Origin: Virgibacillus doumboii
Lineage (GTDB): Bacteria; Bacillota; Bacilli; Bacillales; Amphibacillaceae
Reading direction: 5' to 3'
Assembly: GCF_902806455.1 (NCBI RefSeq)
Contig: NZ_CADCWQ010000001.1
Coordinates: forward strand, 3,185,602 to 3,249,601
DNA length: 64,000 nt
The notes below the pieces were generated by a model. It made no database searches, was not told where the DNA came from, and worked only from the letters and a program-made list of their open reading frames with translations. The number at the start of each line of letters is the position of its first letter. The first letter of the stretch is position 1. This document shows, in pieces, positions 27,073 to 37,522 of the stretch. The translations under genes and the position numbers were made by a program.

Positions 27073-27707
27073 CGTTAAACACCTTCCTTTTTTAAGAACT
27101 TGCTTAAATAATACTATATTTGCCAAAAGATGACAAAAGTTTATATTAACGTGGAGTGGAAATATATTTCGAATTAAATCATAAACCCTTAATTGGATTT
27201 TGTATATCCTATACCTTTAGGGAAACCTGGATAATTCTGTTGCCTATTAATGTCTATTGTAATTAGTGTTTTTTCTACCTGTAACAATTTGTCTTTCTTT
27301 TTGTTCAGGATATGTTACTCAATGTCCGCTTCGACAAAATAAAAACTTATCTGATAGTATCGTGATTAAAAACTGGTTCCGGATTTTTCATAGGTTTTGT
27401 TCCTAATTGTTGTTTCTCAATCATTGCAATTGTCCAATTAATTCCTTTACAATCATTTTGTCAACCGACTTAACAAAGACGCATTATTATTTCTCCCGTT
27501 TGTTCGTTTAATAAAGTGTTCATATGGTCCTCCACTTGTTCTGAGTAAACCAATATTCCCTTTCAAATAGAAAACCCCAAAATAAGCACGAAGACAGCAA
27601 TCTTCATGTTATTTTGAGGTTATGCCCTTGCAATTTATTTTTCTAATTAGATTATACTTCATGGTTATAAAAAATAGTAATTCCTAGAATTCTAACACCA
27701 TATATTC
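27073..27707. other. Intergenic region with decayed fragments
   Basis: About 635 bp. Minus-strand fragments such as MNTLLNEQTGEII (near 27500) are interrupted by stops. A long imperfect inverted repeat (AACCCCAAAATAA ... TTATTTTGAGGTT, about 27573-27621) could terminate the following gene. Confidence 0.4.
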
Positions 27708-27980
27708 TTATCTAGTAACAATATCTTCATTAGCAGCTTCTTGGTATTGCTGAACGATGTAAATAAACAAAACTTCATGAGATTCAATCGTTTTCAACAC
27801 GTAATCCTCTATAATAAGACCATTCCTATACGGAATTTCGTCACCGCAATATTGACAACGGTGATATGGAATTCTTTTAACTATAATCACATGACCTTTA
27901 GGATTAATGTATTTCTTTGTTTTGAATACCTGGAATATTTCTGTTTTACATATACTGCAAAATCCATCCGCGTTTTCCAT
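27708..27980 (-). CDS. YgiT-type zinc-finger protein
   Basis: A 90-residue protein with two CxxC pairs (CSIC ... CQYC) separated by VIIVKRIPYHR, the YgiT/MqsA N-terminal zinc-finger pattern. GGAGGG precedes ATG 27980. MqsA-like fingers occur in antitoxins; no toxin gene is adjacent, so its role is open. Confidence 0.6.
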   Translation of the reverse strand: MENADGFCSICKTEIFQVFKTKKYINPKGHVIIVKRIPYHRCQYCGDEIPYRNGLIIEDYVLKTIESHEVLFIYIVQQYQEAANEDIVTR

Positions 27981-28380
27981 TGTAGTGTACCCTCCAGGAT
28001 GACTATATAACATGAAATGTGAAATCGCAATTAAAAGTGTTCTGAATATAATAAAGATGGGAAAAAGGATGTTGTTCTTTAAAAGTGGGCAAATTTGCTT
28101 CTTGTGAAGAGTATTTTTGGAAAGGTAAATCTGGCTGATTGTTGAACAAAAGGATCATTTTCACAAAACATTTTATCAAACTTTAATATATCTATTGTTC
28201 TTTATTTCTAACAATCAATCTTCATTAAAAATTATTAAACTTTATTTCAATGTCACAGCTGTTTCATTTTATTGTCACAATTCTATTAATCAATATGGTA
28301 TTAAAACCGCTATAATTGTTTTAAAGTATTCAAAGTAGTATATTAGTTTTTAAGATTTCATGAAAGATAAGGAGCCTTAT

Positions 28381-28548
28381 ATGTCACAGTCAGCCAACAA
28401 TAAGGTGAATTTAACACACCTTATTGAACAAAAAAGAGAGCAAATGTTTAAAACAGCAGCTACTCATGGTATGAATCATCAATTAACCCTAAAGTGTAGC
28501 CAAGAACTTGATAAGTTAATTCTTGAATATCAAAAACTATCAATTTAA
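28381..28548 (+). CDS. Spo0E-like aspartyl-phosphate phosphatase
   Basis: The 55-residue protein contains the signature SQELDKLI in a helix-loop-helix, as in Spo0E/YisI/YnzD phosphatases that remove phosphate from Spo0A~P and delay sporulation. GATAAGGAG before ATG 28381 decides the start. The gene implies that the island can influence the host sporulation decision. Confidence 0.8.
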   Translation: MSQSANNKVNLTHLIEQKREQMFKTAATHGMNHQLTLKCSQELDKLILEYQKLSI

Positions 28549-29112
28549 TAATAGGTTTTTGGACATCCATTTTATACAAGAGCCATAATAGTTTTTATCA
28601 TCCAAGATTCCCATTATTCTCTTAGGGTAACCGTCTGATTTCCATTTTGTCTACGTGGTTAAAATTATTTTTTTGTATTCATCGATGGCTTTATTCCTTC
28701 AACTGTTAAAACATCACCAAGTGTTGTTACATCCAGATTCAAAACACGTCCTGCCTTTTTCAATATTTCCTAAATAAGTTGAGGTCAGACTAATGGGGGT
28801 CGGCTACCATCTTTATAAATGTGGTTTAATATTTCCTAAGACAACTGAATTATCAAACGTTCTATTGTTTTCAAATCAAACCGAATATATGGAAACAGTA
28901 CTTATGTAATTCCATGAAATGCATATCATAAATTATTAGTTTTATTTGTTTCAGCGCCTCCATTTTATCAATTCAAATACTAATTTATAAATCTAAAATA
29001 ATCTTGGTGACAACCATCGACAATAATCTCTAAAGTCCCATTCCAAATCCGGGACTTTTGTATTACAATGTCCTTAATTACATTGTAAAATAACTAATAA
29101 TGGGGTGATTTT
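28549..29112. other. Intergenic region with a gene relic
   Basis: About 560 bp. The minus strand around 28670-28780 reads ILKKAGRVLNLDVTTLGDVL before a stop, a short relic of unknown origin. The rest shows no gene. Confidence 0.35.
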
Positions 29113-32091
29113 ATGGTTAATCAGCGAAAGCAACCAAATATTTTATCAAAGTTGTTCAACAGGGATACTAAAAACATGAATAAAGACAATTTAGACAGGA
29201 ATGACATACTGGATTATTATGCTTCATTAGCTATGCATCACCCGGACTTAATCGTTATTATTTCACCCGAGGGGAAGGTGATTTCTCAAAACAAGGGCAG
29301 TATGAATGAATTTTTGGGGTATTCCCCTGATGAAACAATTGACCATAAAGAATATTTACCGAAAAAATCCTATCATAATCTCAAGTATGCTTTTTACGAA
29401 GCAATGAAAGGCAATACAAGTAGACATGAGATTACTTTATTAAATAAATATGAACAAATCATCCACGCAGTCGTTTCCGCTATCCCGATAAAAAAGGCAG
29501 ATGGCGATGTGAAAGGTGTATATTTCATTGTCCGTGATAACACGGAACATAAACAAACTATGGAGTTGTTGGAATTACATAAAAGTCACTTGGAACATGC
29601 GCAACAAATTTCCAAAATTGGCAGCTGGGAATATTTAATTGATGAAGATCATTTAACTTGTTCCGATTATTTCTATGATATATTCGGATATACCCAAGAT
29701 GAATCCGACACAATGGCTAAGCTATTTGAATTTGTTTACCCGGATGATTATGACAATGCCTATAATGTGGTCACAAAGGCCATTGAAAAAGGCGTAAGTT
29801 ATGTTTGCGACTTTCGCATTCGCCACGGAGAAACCGGTGAGTTGCGTTATTTAAAATCACAGGCTGAGGCTGTTTGGAAAAATAATAAACCTTATAAACT
29901 TGTAGGAGTAGTAAAAGATTACACAACCCAACAACTTTTGGAAAATAAAATGGAAGAAACCAAACAAAATACAAAACTATTATTGGATAATTTGACTGTT
30001 GGTTTTTGGATGAGAAACCTATCCACTGGAGAAATGGATTATATTTCTAATGGGGCTGAAGAGTTACTTGGATATCCATTACAAGAACTATACGACATGC
30101 CTGATCTATGGGAAAAGTTGATCCATCCAAAAGATAAAGAGATTACACTGAATAGACGAGAGTTAATGATGAATGGCGAAATAGTTCGGGATTATTACAG
30201 GATTTTATGTGGTGATGGAACTACGAAATGGGTTGCTGACCAAACCATACCATGGACAAATGATAGTAGCAAAGTAACACATTCATTCGGAATGCTTATT
30301 GATATTACAGCTGAAATGGAGATGCAGCACCAACTAGAATACTTTTCCACACACGACCAGCTAACCGCCCTGCCGAATCAGCGCAGTCTATATAGTAAAA
30401 TAGATGAATTATGTAAAAGTGAATCAGGTAGGAATTTTGCATTGTTGTATCTGGATTTAGATCGGTTTCAACTTATTAACGATTCACTTGGCTATCAAAT
30501 AGGTGATGAAGTTTTAAAGAAAGTAGCAAACGGATTATTGTCAGCAATTGCGGAGGGGGCATACCTAGCACGTATTAGTAGTAATGATTTTATTGTGGTG
30601 GTTGAAGACTATTCCACACAGGAATTCATTTTTCAAATGGCTGAACGGATTATCGAATCCATTGAAAAGACAATTACTGTTGATGAATATGAGCTCCATG
30701 TGACAACAAGTATTGGTATCAGTTTTTTCCCGGAAGACGGTAATGATAAGCTATCGTTAATTGAAAGTGCCCATGCTGCCTTATACCGGGCAAAACAATT
30801 AGGAAAAAACAATTATCAGTTGTATTCTTCTTCTAAAGATATCACATCATTTAAGAAGTTTGTGCTTGAACGGGATATGCGTAAAGCAATTGATAATGAA
30901 GAATTTGAAATATACTACCAGCCACAGGTAGAAACGGATACCGGAGTTATAACAGGCGCAGAAGCATTAATTCGTTGGAACCATGCCGATTGGGGTCTTG
31001 TATCACCGGGTGAATTTATTCCGTTGGCCGAAGAAAACCATCTTGTCCATCAAATTGGTGAATGGGTTATCGAGAATGTGTGCAGACAAATACGAATGTG
31101 GAAAGATCAGGGATATAATATCCGCCCCATTTCAGTCAATTTGTCTCCCATTCAGTTTATGAAAAAAGGGCTTGTTGAATTTGTAGCTGAACAGCTATCG
31201 CGCAATGATTTACCGGCAAAGTACCTGGAACTGGAAATCACCGAGGGGTCATTACTGAAAAACGAAAAGGTAGTATTAAACACTATGGAAGGATTAAGAG
31301 GATTGGGTATTAAAGTTGCCGTCGATGACTTTGGTACCGGCTATGCATCAATGGTCTATTTACGGGAATTTAATGCTGATACGATTAAAATTGACCAAAT
31401 TTTTATCCAAAATATAGCAAATGAAAATGATAAAGATAGGGCAATCATTTCGTCAGTTTTGCATTTGGCAAAAGGTCTGGGAATGAAAGTTATCGCCGAG
31501 GGTGTTGAGGAGTATGACCAACTTGAATTTTTAAAACAAAAAGAATGTGACTTAATCCAAGGCTACTTATTTTCTAAACCTGTTCCATTGGAAACACTTG
31601 AACAAATGCTCCAAACTGGATATCTGAAGCCAACGAAAAGAAAAATAGAAAAAGCGCCTGAAGAGGAACGTAGAAACTATTATCGTCTTGAGTTCCCTTC
31701 ACCGGTACTTGGTGAAATGACCATTATAGAGATAAATAAACGTAAAGTAAGTCTAGGATCAGCTGACGTACTTATTGAGGACATTGGCCTTGGCGGTCTG
31801 AAAATTGTTTCCTCATTGAAACTTCCTGTTAACTCAGAAATTAAACTTAATTTCAAAGTTGAATTGATAGGCGAGGAATTTCAACTGAATGGCCATTTGG
31901 CATGGAAAAATGAAGCAAAGGGCGATACATTCTTTTATGGCATCGAATTTAACATAACTGAATCGGAAGAAGATCGTTTAGCTGCTGTTATTAATAAGAT
32001 GAGTGTCCTATTAAGGGCGAACAACGACATCCCAGACACAAACTTTATTAATCAAAATCCATATGCGTATATTAGGAAAAACCATACGTAA
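29113..32091 (+). CDS. PAS-GGDEF-EAL-PilZ cyclic-di-GMP phosphodiesterase
   Basis: A 992-residue cytoplasmic signalling protein. Three PAS domains occupy about residues 30-410. A GGDEF domain (STHDQLTALPN start) has a degenerate active site (RISSNDF). The EAL domain is complete (EALIRW, ITEGSLL, VDDFGTGYAS, KIDQIFI). A C-terminal PilZ domain has ERRNYYR and EDIGLGGL. It is predicted to degrade c-di-GMP, with PilZ binding the ligand. A plausible role is promoting motility, matching the stator genes 10 kb away. GGGGTG precedes the ATG. Confidence 0.92.
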   Translation: MVNQRKQPNILSKLFNRDTKNMNKDNLDRNDILDYYASLAMHHPDLIVIISPEGKVISQNKGSMNEFLGYSPDETIDHKEYLPKKSYHNLKYAFYEAMKGNTSRHEITLLNKYEQIIHAVVSAIPIKKADGDVKGVYFIVRDNTEHKQTMELLELHKSHLEHAQQISKIGSWEYLIDEDHLTCSDYFYDIFGYTQDESDTMAKLFEFVYPDDYDNAYNVVTKAIEKGVSYVCDFRIRHGETGELRYLKSQAEAVWKNNKPYKLVGVVKDYTTQQLLENKMEETKQNTKLLLDNLTVGFWMRNLSTGEMDYISNGAEELLGYPLQELYDMPDLWEKLIHPKDKEITLNRRELMMNGEIVRDYYRILCGDGTTKWVADQTIPWTNDSSKVTHSFGMLIDITAEMEMQHQLEYFSTHDQLTALPNQRSLYSKIDELCKSESGRNFALLYLDLDRFQLINDSLGYQIGDEVLKKVANGLLSAIAEGAYLARISSNDFIVVVEDYSTQEFIFQMAERIIESIEKTITVDEYELHVTTSIGISFFPEDGNDKLSLIESAHAALYRAKQLGKNNYQLYSSSKDITSFKKFVLERDMRKAIDNEEFEIYYQPQVETDTGVITGAEALIRWNHADWGLVSPGEFIPLAEENHLVHQIGEWVIENVCRQIRMWKDQGYNIRPISVNLSPIQFMKKGLVEFVAEQLSRNDLPAKYLELEITEGSLLKNEKVVLNTMEGLRGLGIKVAVDDFGTGYASMVYLREFNADTIKIDQIFIQNIANENDKDRAIISSVLHLAKGLGMKVIAEGVEEYDQLEFLKQKECDLIQGYLFSKPVPLETLEQMLQTGYLKPTKRKIEKAPEEERRNYYRLEFPSPVLGEMTIIEINKRKVSLGSADVLIEDIGLGGLKIVSSLKLPVNSEIKLNFKVELIGEEFQLNGHLAWKNEAKGDTFFYGIEFNITESEEDRLAAVINKMSVLLRANNDIPDTNFINQNPYAYIRKNHT

Positions 32092-32439
32092 TTTGAAAGC
32101 TGTCACCTGAAAGGAGACAGCTTTTTTGGCTTTTCTTACCAAGGCAATTTTACTGAAATTATTTAATAAAGTATAAAACTTAAATGACTAAAAAATAATA
32201 AATAGAAACTAGACTAATGATTACGGTAACTACAATGTACCACCTCTACCATGTTTTTTACCAGCAGTTGCCACAAAATTTACCACTTGCTGTAAATGCG
32301 TTTACCAATAGGATAACTTCAATGGTTTTGAAGTGAAAAAGCCCTAAACTCTCCTTTTTTTTACTAAGGAATTAGGCTTATGGTCTTCTGCAATCGCCCC
32401 TATTGTGGAAAGTAAACTGTACAGAATAACCTGACAAAA
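32092..32439. other. Intergenic region
   Basis: About 350 bp with the terminator of the signalling gene at its left end and a copy of the TATTGTGGAA repeat near 32390-32410. No gene seen. Confidence 0.5.
32096..32127 (+). terminator. Rho-independent terminator
   Basis: AAAGCTGTC and GACAGCTTT pair across an eleven-base loop and end in TTTTTT. Confidence 0.88.
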
Positions 32440-32931
32440 TTATTCAATATCTAATAGTGAGGATGTGTGAAATTCTTGGATAGACCTTCTCTCGTTATCA
32501 TATCGTTCAGTTACAGAACCGTTAGTTAGCTTATAAACAAGGCTCCTCCAAAATACCTGAGCAGGATAATTTGCTTCAATTTGAGTGATAATCCAATTAC
32601 CCGGAAACATACGTATAAGTTCTGTTGCAGCCTTTTTCCCATAACCTTTGCCACTATATTTTGCAATGATAAAGAATTCGTGAAAGGTATTGGGAAAGGA
32701 TTTTGATTCACTTTCTACAAGTGCAAAGCCAACATATTCATCTTTTAGCTTAATAAAAAATGCGTGAAAATTAGGGTTTTCCCAGTATCTATTCAAGTTA
32801 AATGGTTTAAATGCACCATCTTGTTCTAATTTAATTTCAGTAATAAACTTACTAAATTCATAGATATAGAATTGCATAAGGTTATGTAAAATGCTTTCCT
32901 TACCTTTTGTCGCTTTTTCTAAACTAAGCAA
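32440..32931 (-). CDS. GNAT-family acetyltransferase
   Basis: A 163-residue protein with the acetyl-CoA binding motif KYSGKGYGKKAATEL after a beta strand (EFFIIA), and a C-terminal NYPAQVFWRSL typical of GNAT enzymes. The substrate cannot be inferred. It is monocistronic. Confidence 0.8.
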   Translation of the reverse strand: MLSLEKATKGKESILHNLMQFYIYEFSKFITEIKLEQDGAFKPFNLNRYWENPNFHAFFIKLKDEYVGFALVESESKSFPNTFHEFFIIAKYSGKGYGKKAATELIRMFPGNWIITQIEANYPAQVFWRSLVYKLTNGSVTERYDNERRSIQEFHTSSLLDIE

Positions 32932-32972
32932 TTCTTATGACCTCCTGCTTTATACACGAATTTCCGCGTGAG

Positions 32973-33044
32973 CACTTATTCCATAACCAAGCCGGATTCA
33001 GAAGGAAGCCCTGTTCGGCAAGCTTACCCTATTGTGGAATAACC
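32973..33044. repeat. Palindromic TTATTCC/GGAATAA repeat, diverged copy
   Basis: CTTATTCCATAACC and CTATTGTGGAATAACC face each other across about 43 bases. It belongs to the same family as the sequences at 36811-36827 and 39456-39473. Confidence 0.45.
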
Positions 33045-33099
33045 ATTTGCTAAAACAATACCACATTTCTCTCAATTTCTCTCGTAAGCACCTAAATTC

Positions 33100-35676
33100 T
33101 TAATCAACTAGCTGAGCCAATTCTTTTCTAGTAAAATTATCTAAGATGTGTTCGGATGTTAAATGTTTCTCATAAAGGCCACTTATGAGTAAATATCTTA
33201 AATTTGATTTAACTCCGTATTTTAACTCATTTAACCCACTACGAAGTACACCCTCTAATTTAGTAGCTAATTCTATAATGTCTTCTGTACTAACTAAGTA
33301 AATACCTTCTGCAGCATGTTGTGATGTATCCTTGATCTTATATTTAGGGCATACCATAACAAGTGTAACCTTCTCTTCATTCTCCAAATTATATTTCTCT
33401 TTCACCCATTTCTTATGCACAAACACTTGTCTTATATCCTCTAATGGAATATAGGCATCTTCATCTTCAATATTTGTCTTAGCTTCTAAAGATATCCATG
33501 TGTTATTAATGTTCCACACTCCATCTGGTACTCCTTCTTCATTAGGAGGTTTTTCTGCATAAAAACCTAGTATAGTACCTAAAGATTTAAGTGCAGGTTC
33601 ATAAAATTGAGCTTCTTTGTTTCGCAATCCATTTATTATCTTTGCCCAATCTTTATCAAATTTTTTCTCCCTATCACCAAATGATTTTAAGTAATTACTT
33701 ATTCGCTCAATTTGAAGCTCTAAACTTTCTGAGTAAATCTCATCCTGAATTTCATCACTAAAACTTATATCCCTTTTGTCTAACCATACTTTATTATCAG
33801 ATGCATTTAAGCTATTGGTTAGATATTTTCTAGTCTTGTCTTCATCACGTTGCAGTGTAGATACACATGCTATAAGGTAATTCCACCACGCTCTATAACC
33901 TTTTAAGGTTTCATTTCTCCCTAGTTTTGTAAGTGTTTCATTAGCAGAATTGTGAGCTTTTGAATAATCTCCATTCCACAAGTTATATATAAATTCAATC
34001 TCATGGTTAGTAGAATTATATAATTGGACAGCATTTTTATTCGAAGAATCCATTTGTTTTTCTTCCATCAGCTTACTTTCTTGTCTTTCAAGGTAATTTT
34101 CAACCTTTTTCCAACTTTCCGTTTCATTAATAAATTCTTCTATTGAAGTATGCCATGATTCAATATCTTTAATAAAATCAATCTGATTAAAACCGAGGTT
34201 CATTTCAGCGTGAACATCAGCAGGTAGCAGGTTTATAAATTCATCTTTATACAAGTAATCGCCTACGTATTTCCCGGTAAATAAAACTACCGAAGAGTCA
34301 TTCTTACTTCTAGTACATCTACCTAAACCTTGTATAATCCTTGTGGATAATTTACTATTTAATAGTTCCGTGGCATTAAGTCGGTCTTGAAGAAACTTTT
34401 CTTCAATACTAATAGCAACAGGTAAGTCATGAATGATTTCTAACTTACATTCATCGCCTTTTAAATCAATGCCTTCATATCTACCTGTCAGAGCTAATAT
34501 TGCATTATCTTCTTCGGTAAATTTAGTTAAATCATCTTCAATATCACTATTCTCGAAAAGAGTAAATTCAGGTAATAATTTTTCTTTTGTCTCCTTTACT
34601 TTTCTCATGCTTTTTCTTGAAGGAGTCAATATGAGAGCTCTGTTGCTTTTAATAGCAGTTTCTTTTAATACTCTTTCCAATTCCTCTCCCTCAAAATGAT
34701 CCTCAGGAAACATTATGAGTCTTCTGCCGGATACTTTATTTGAATGATTAGAAAATTTATTAATGTAATGAATATCCTGAACACCAAACATTCTTTCTAG
34801 TTCTCCAGATTTACCAATAGTGGCTGACATGTATATTCTTTCTTGAGGATTAACAAATGCTTGATGTACTTTATTTGGTGGTATTATAGGTTTAATAACT
34901 ATATTTGAATGATTAACGAATATTTGGCATGAATGAAGACTGTTTCTGATTCTACTCCATGGATAATAAAGCTTGGTATCATCGGTGCGTGAATCTAACA
35001 AACTTCTAATAGAATCTGATTTTTTATACCATTGTGGAAAAGAAACAATATCTACTCCATCAGTCATAGGGTCATATGTACCGTGTATTAGTTTGTCATA
35101 CACATTGGGTGAAAGACTATCTCCTAATGTTGAAACAAGAGCTTCAAAAATATCACTATATTCATGCCTATTAATATCAACTGACCAAAAATCATTTATT
35201 GCATACTCAGTTGCATGTGCATCATCAAAGATTATTAAATTTGAGTCATTAAACTTTGGATTAATATTGAAAATGTGCCCATAAGTTGTCACACATATTG
35301 CTTCTGACCTCTGGTACTTACCCAAATCAATTTGTGAGAAATTATCTCCCTTTCCAGTTAAAAGGACAGAAGAAATACCATATAAATCAAGTAATTGGTG
35401 AGTTTGATTAGCTAACTGCCTAGTAGCACATGCATAAACTACCCTCCAGTTATTATTTATTCGATTGTATTCAGATATAAGTCCACCAACAAGAGTCTTA
35501 CCATGTCCAGATGGCATTTCAATTGCAAAGTCTGTTTTATTATCTCTATTAAGTTCATATTCTTTTAATGATTCACCTTGTTCATGAGAAAGTCTTTCCA
35601 GCTTGCCTAACTTATTAAATAAATCGATTGTATCATTATACTTACTCTCATCTTCATCAGGTATAAAAAACGGCAC
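33100..35676 (-). CDS. XPD/DinG-like helicase fused to PD-(D/E)xK nuclease
   Basis: The 858-residue protein has an SF2 helicase with Walker A MPSGHGKT (54-61), a DDAH box (151-154) and QGLGRCTRS near residue 450, as in XPD/DinG-type helicases. A helical middle region follows. The C-terminal segment (717-733) reads PDGVW ... WISLEAKT, a PD-(D/E)xK nuclease core. It is a single-gene unit. A role as an anti-phage helicase-nuclease is inferred from domains and location. Confidence 0.75.
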   Translation of the reverse strand: MPFFIPDEDESKYNDTIDLFNKLGKLERLSHEQGESLKEYELNRDNKTDFAIEMPSGHGKTLVGGLISEYNRINNNWRVVYACATRQLANQTHQLLDLYGISSVLLTGKGDNFSQIDLGKYQRSEAICVTTYGHIFNINPKFNDSNLIIFDDAHATEYAINDFWSVDINRHEYSDIFEALVSTLGDSLSPNVYDKLIHGTYDPMTDGVDIVSFPQWYKKSDSIRSLLDSRTDDTKLYYPWSRIRNSLHSCQIFVNHSNIVIKPIIPPNKVHQAFVNPQERIYMSATIGKSGELERMFGVQDIHYINKFSNHSNKVSGRRLIMFPEDHFEGEELERVLKETAIKSNRALILTPSRKSMRKVKETKEKLLPEFTLFENSDIEDDLTKFTEEDNAILALTGRYEGIDLKGDECKLEIIHDLPVAISIEEKFLQDRLNATELLNSKLSTRIIQGLGRCTRSKNDSSVVLFTGKYVGDYLYKDEFINLLPADVHAEMNLGFNQIDFIKDIESWHTSIEEFINETESWKKVENYLERQESKLMEEKQMDSSNKNAVQLYNSTNHEIEFIYNLWNGDYSKAHNSANETLTKLGRNETLKGYRAWWNYLIACVSTLQRDEDKTRKYLTNSLNASDNKVWLDKRDISFSDEIQDEIYSESLELQIERISNYLKSFGDREKKFDKDWAKIINGLRNKEAQFYEPALKSLGTILGFYAEKPPNEEGVPDGVWNINNTWISLEAKTNIEDEDAYIPLEDIRQVFVHKKWVKEKYNLENEEKVTLVMVCPKYKIKDTSQHAAEGIYLVSTEDIIELATKLEGVLRSGLNELKYGVKSNLRYLLISGLYEKHLTSEHILDNFTRKELAQLVD

Positions 35677-35955
35677 AGGATTTACCCCTTTCTTTTTAAA
35701 TTCAAGAGTATTATAACATTATATGACTCTATAAATACATTTTTACTCTATGCTGAATAAGCATATAGACCAATAGAGCTTGAACTTGAAACTAAAATGT
35801 GACTATGGTCATATCCAAAACTAGGCAATGATATGAACCAGATCCCGTATATGAAAATCTTAAGGATAGGACTTCAAAATTACTTTAGTGATTTTTTGAT
35901 TTATACTCCTTTATTTGATAAACCCATAAAGTCTGTGTTTGCTTATTCAATTCTT

Positions 35956-36810
35956 GTTAGCAATAGGTAAGCCTTTGAGATTATCTCCAGCTTTTCCCCT
36001 GCTCCACACGAAGCATGCAGGTTTCCCCGCACTCCGCGCTCCATCTAACGATATGTACTGGATGATAAGTTCCTCGTTACTTTCAAGTAGGAAAGGGCTA
36101 CCGAACCTAACCTGAAAGCTCGCACTGTGTAAAATCACACATTCCTACCCGATCGGTGCGATGCACGCTTGGAAAACCACCGTTCCATTCGCTAGACTTG
36201 GGGCTGTTCCTCCACTTCCATTACAGAAGATTCTTTGGTCATACCCCTACCCTCACAAGGATAAATACCTTTCAGCATATGCCTTATAGCAAACGTTTCG
36301 AGTGACAGCTCTGTTCCAACGTTCCTTGCTTTCCAAGTCCCTTACAACGTAGCTATCGATACTAGACTTAGGTGCTTCCTATAAGCCTGTGAGCTGGATA
36401 CCGCCGTTGTCCGGTATAGCCTATTTCAGAGGGCGCATTTTTACTCTACACCACTCACGCCATCGTTGGATGACACATAAGTTTCCCTATGTTCAATCTT
36501 TAGACCCGTACATTCGGAAGTTTGTCAGTTCCCTTTCGTGAGAACATTCTCACCATATCCAGTTTTTCAGCCGTGCGGCATATCCGTCGGCATACCTTCT
36601 CTGAGGAGTGGCTCCAGCCTTCGTTCTGCCGAATCACCTGTGCTTCATACCCCAAGGCCTGTCAGCCTTGACGCATGCAGGATTTGTTGACGGGATGGTT
36701 TCAGGAAACTTGGTTCCATTATTCCCACCCTCCGTTGTAAAGTTGAAATTCATTAAAATTCCCCGCATGTTCACGCTTCAATGCGTTTATAGCGGAACTT
36801 GTCGCGCGCG
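35956..36810 (-). mobile_element. Group II intron without reverse transcriptase
   Basis: On the minus strand the 3' part contains a 34-nt domain V (36006-36039): two 7-bp helices, a GC bulge and a GAAA tetraloop. A domain VI-like hairpin follows and the RNA ends ...TTGCTAAC. The 5' end is near GCGCGAC at 36801-36810. The length of about 855 nt leaves no room for an intron-encoded protein. It has inserted between the two arms of a palindromic repeat (GCTTATTC ... GAATAAGC). The 5' boundary is uncertain by a few bases. Confidence 0.8.
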
Positions 36811-36856
36811 CCCGATTCTGGAATAAGCAAAACATTCGTGAACATGGGTTTTCCCA

Positions 36857-37426
36857 CTAACTATTGGCTTTATTACGCCTATATTCGGCTTCCATTTCAT
36901 CTTTAATTTCGCACTCTAATGTCCAAGCATTTTTTAAAAAAATCCGCTTGTAACCGCATTTAGGACATTTATACCTATATCTCCCAAAGTATGTTCTAGA
37001 TACCTTCATTTCTCTGTAATCAACCTTGCAATATGGTCCATCTACCATACCAACGCTAATATCTAAGATCTCATTCGAGAGGGAGTCCTTACGCCTAACG
37101 TCAGCGTGAACTCTCCAATTAAATCCATAACCTCCTACCTCACCTTCTAAATCATAATTATCTCCTATACTCACAACCATTGGGTAAGGTGTTTGCAACT
37201 GCTCAATCTTTTTTCTAACAAGCTGGCGTATCAGGATAAAAGCGATTAATAACAATCCCCAATATATGATAAATTTATAGTTAATTATTGCGTTTGAAAA
37301 TTCCTTTAGATTAAGATCCTTACCAAACTGTAAAAATTGAAAAGCATATGTAGTTATAAACGAAGCGAACAAAGAAGCCAATACACCAATAGTAAAATCC
37401 TTGAGACTAGAAATTGTAAACGGCAC
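36857..37426 (-). CDS. Membrane protein with C-terminal zinc ribbon
   Basis: The 189-residue protein has two transmembrane helices (about 9-31 and 51-70) and a cytoplasmic beta-rich region (GGYGFNWRVHADVRRKD). A CPKCGYKR ribbon with a later Cys (LEC) follows. Family not recognised. It lies next to two other membrane proteins of the island on the same strand, but spacing of about 100 bp suggests separate or loosely linked transcription. Confidence 0.6.
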   Translation of the reverse strand: MPFTISSLKDFTIGVLASLFASFITTYAFQFLQFGKDLNLKEFSNAIINYKFIIYWGLLLIAFILIRQLVRKKIEQLQTPYPMVVSIGDNYDLEGEVGGYGFNWRVHADVRRKDSLSNEILDISVGMVDGPYCKVDYREMKVSRTYFGRYRYKCPKCGYKRIFLKNAWTLECEIKDEMEAEYRRNKANS

Positions 37427-37522
37427 CCCTTTCTCTGTTAAATAAATTGGCCGACAAGGGAAAGTTATACGTCAAAGCGCCCTATTGTTGCACTATCATT
37501 CATGGCTTTATATGCACTGCTC

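Noticed and set aside
35947..36138. Minus-strand frame in the intron
   Set aside because: It lies across domains IV-VI of the group II RNA and is explained by RNA structure. It is not an RT remnant.
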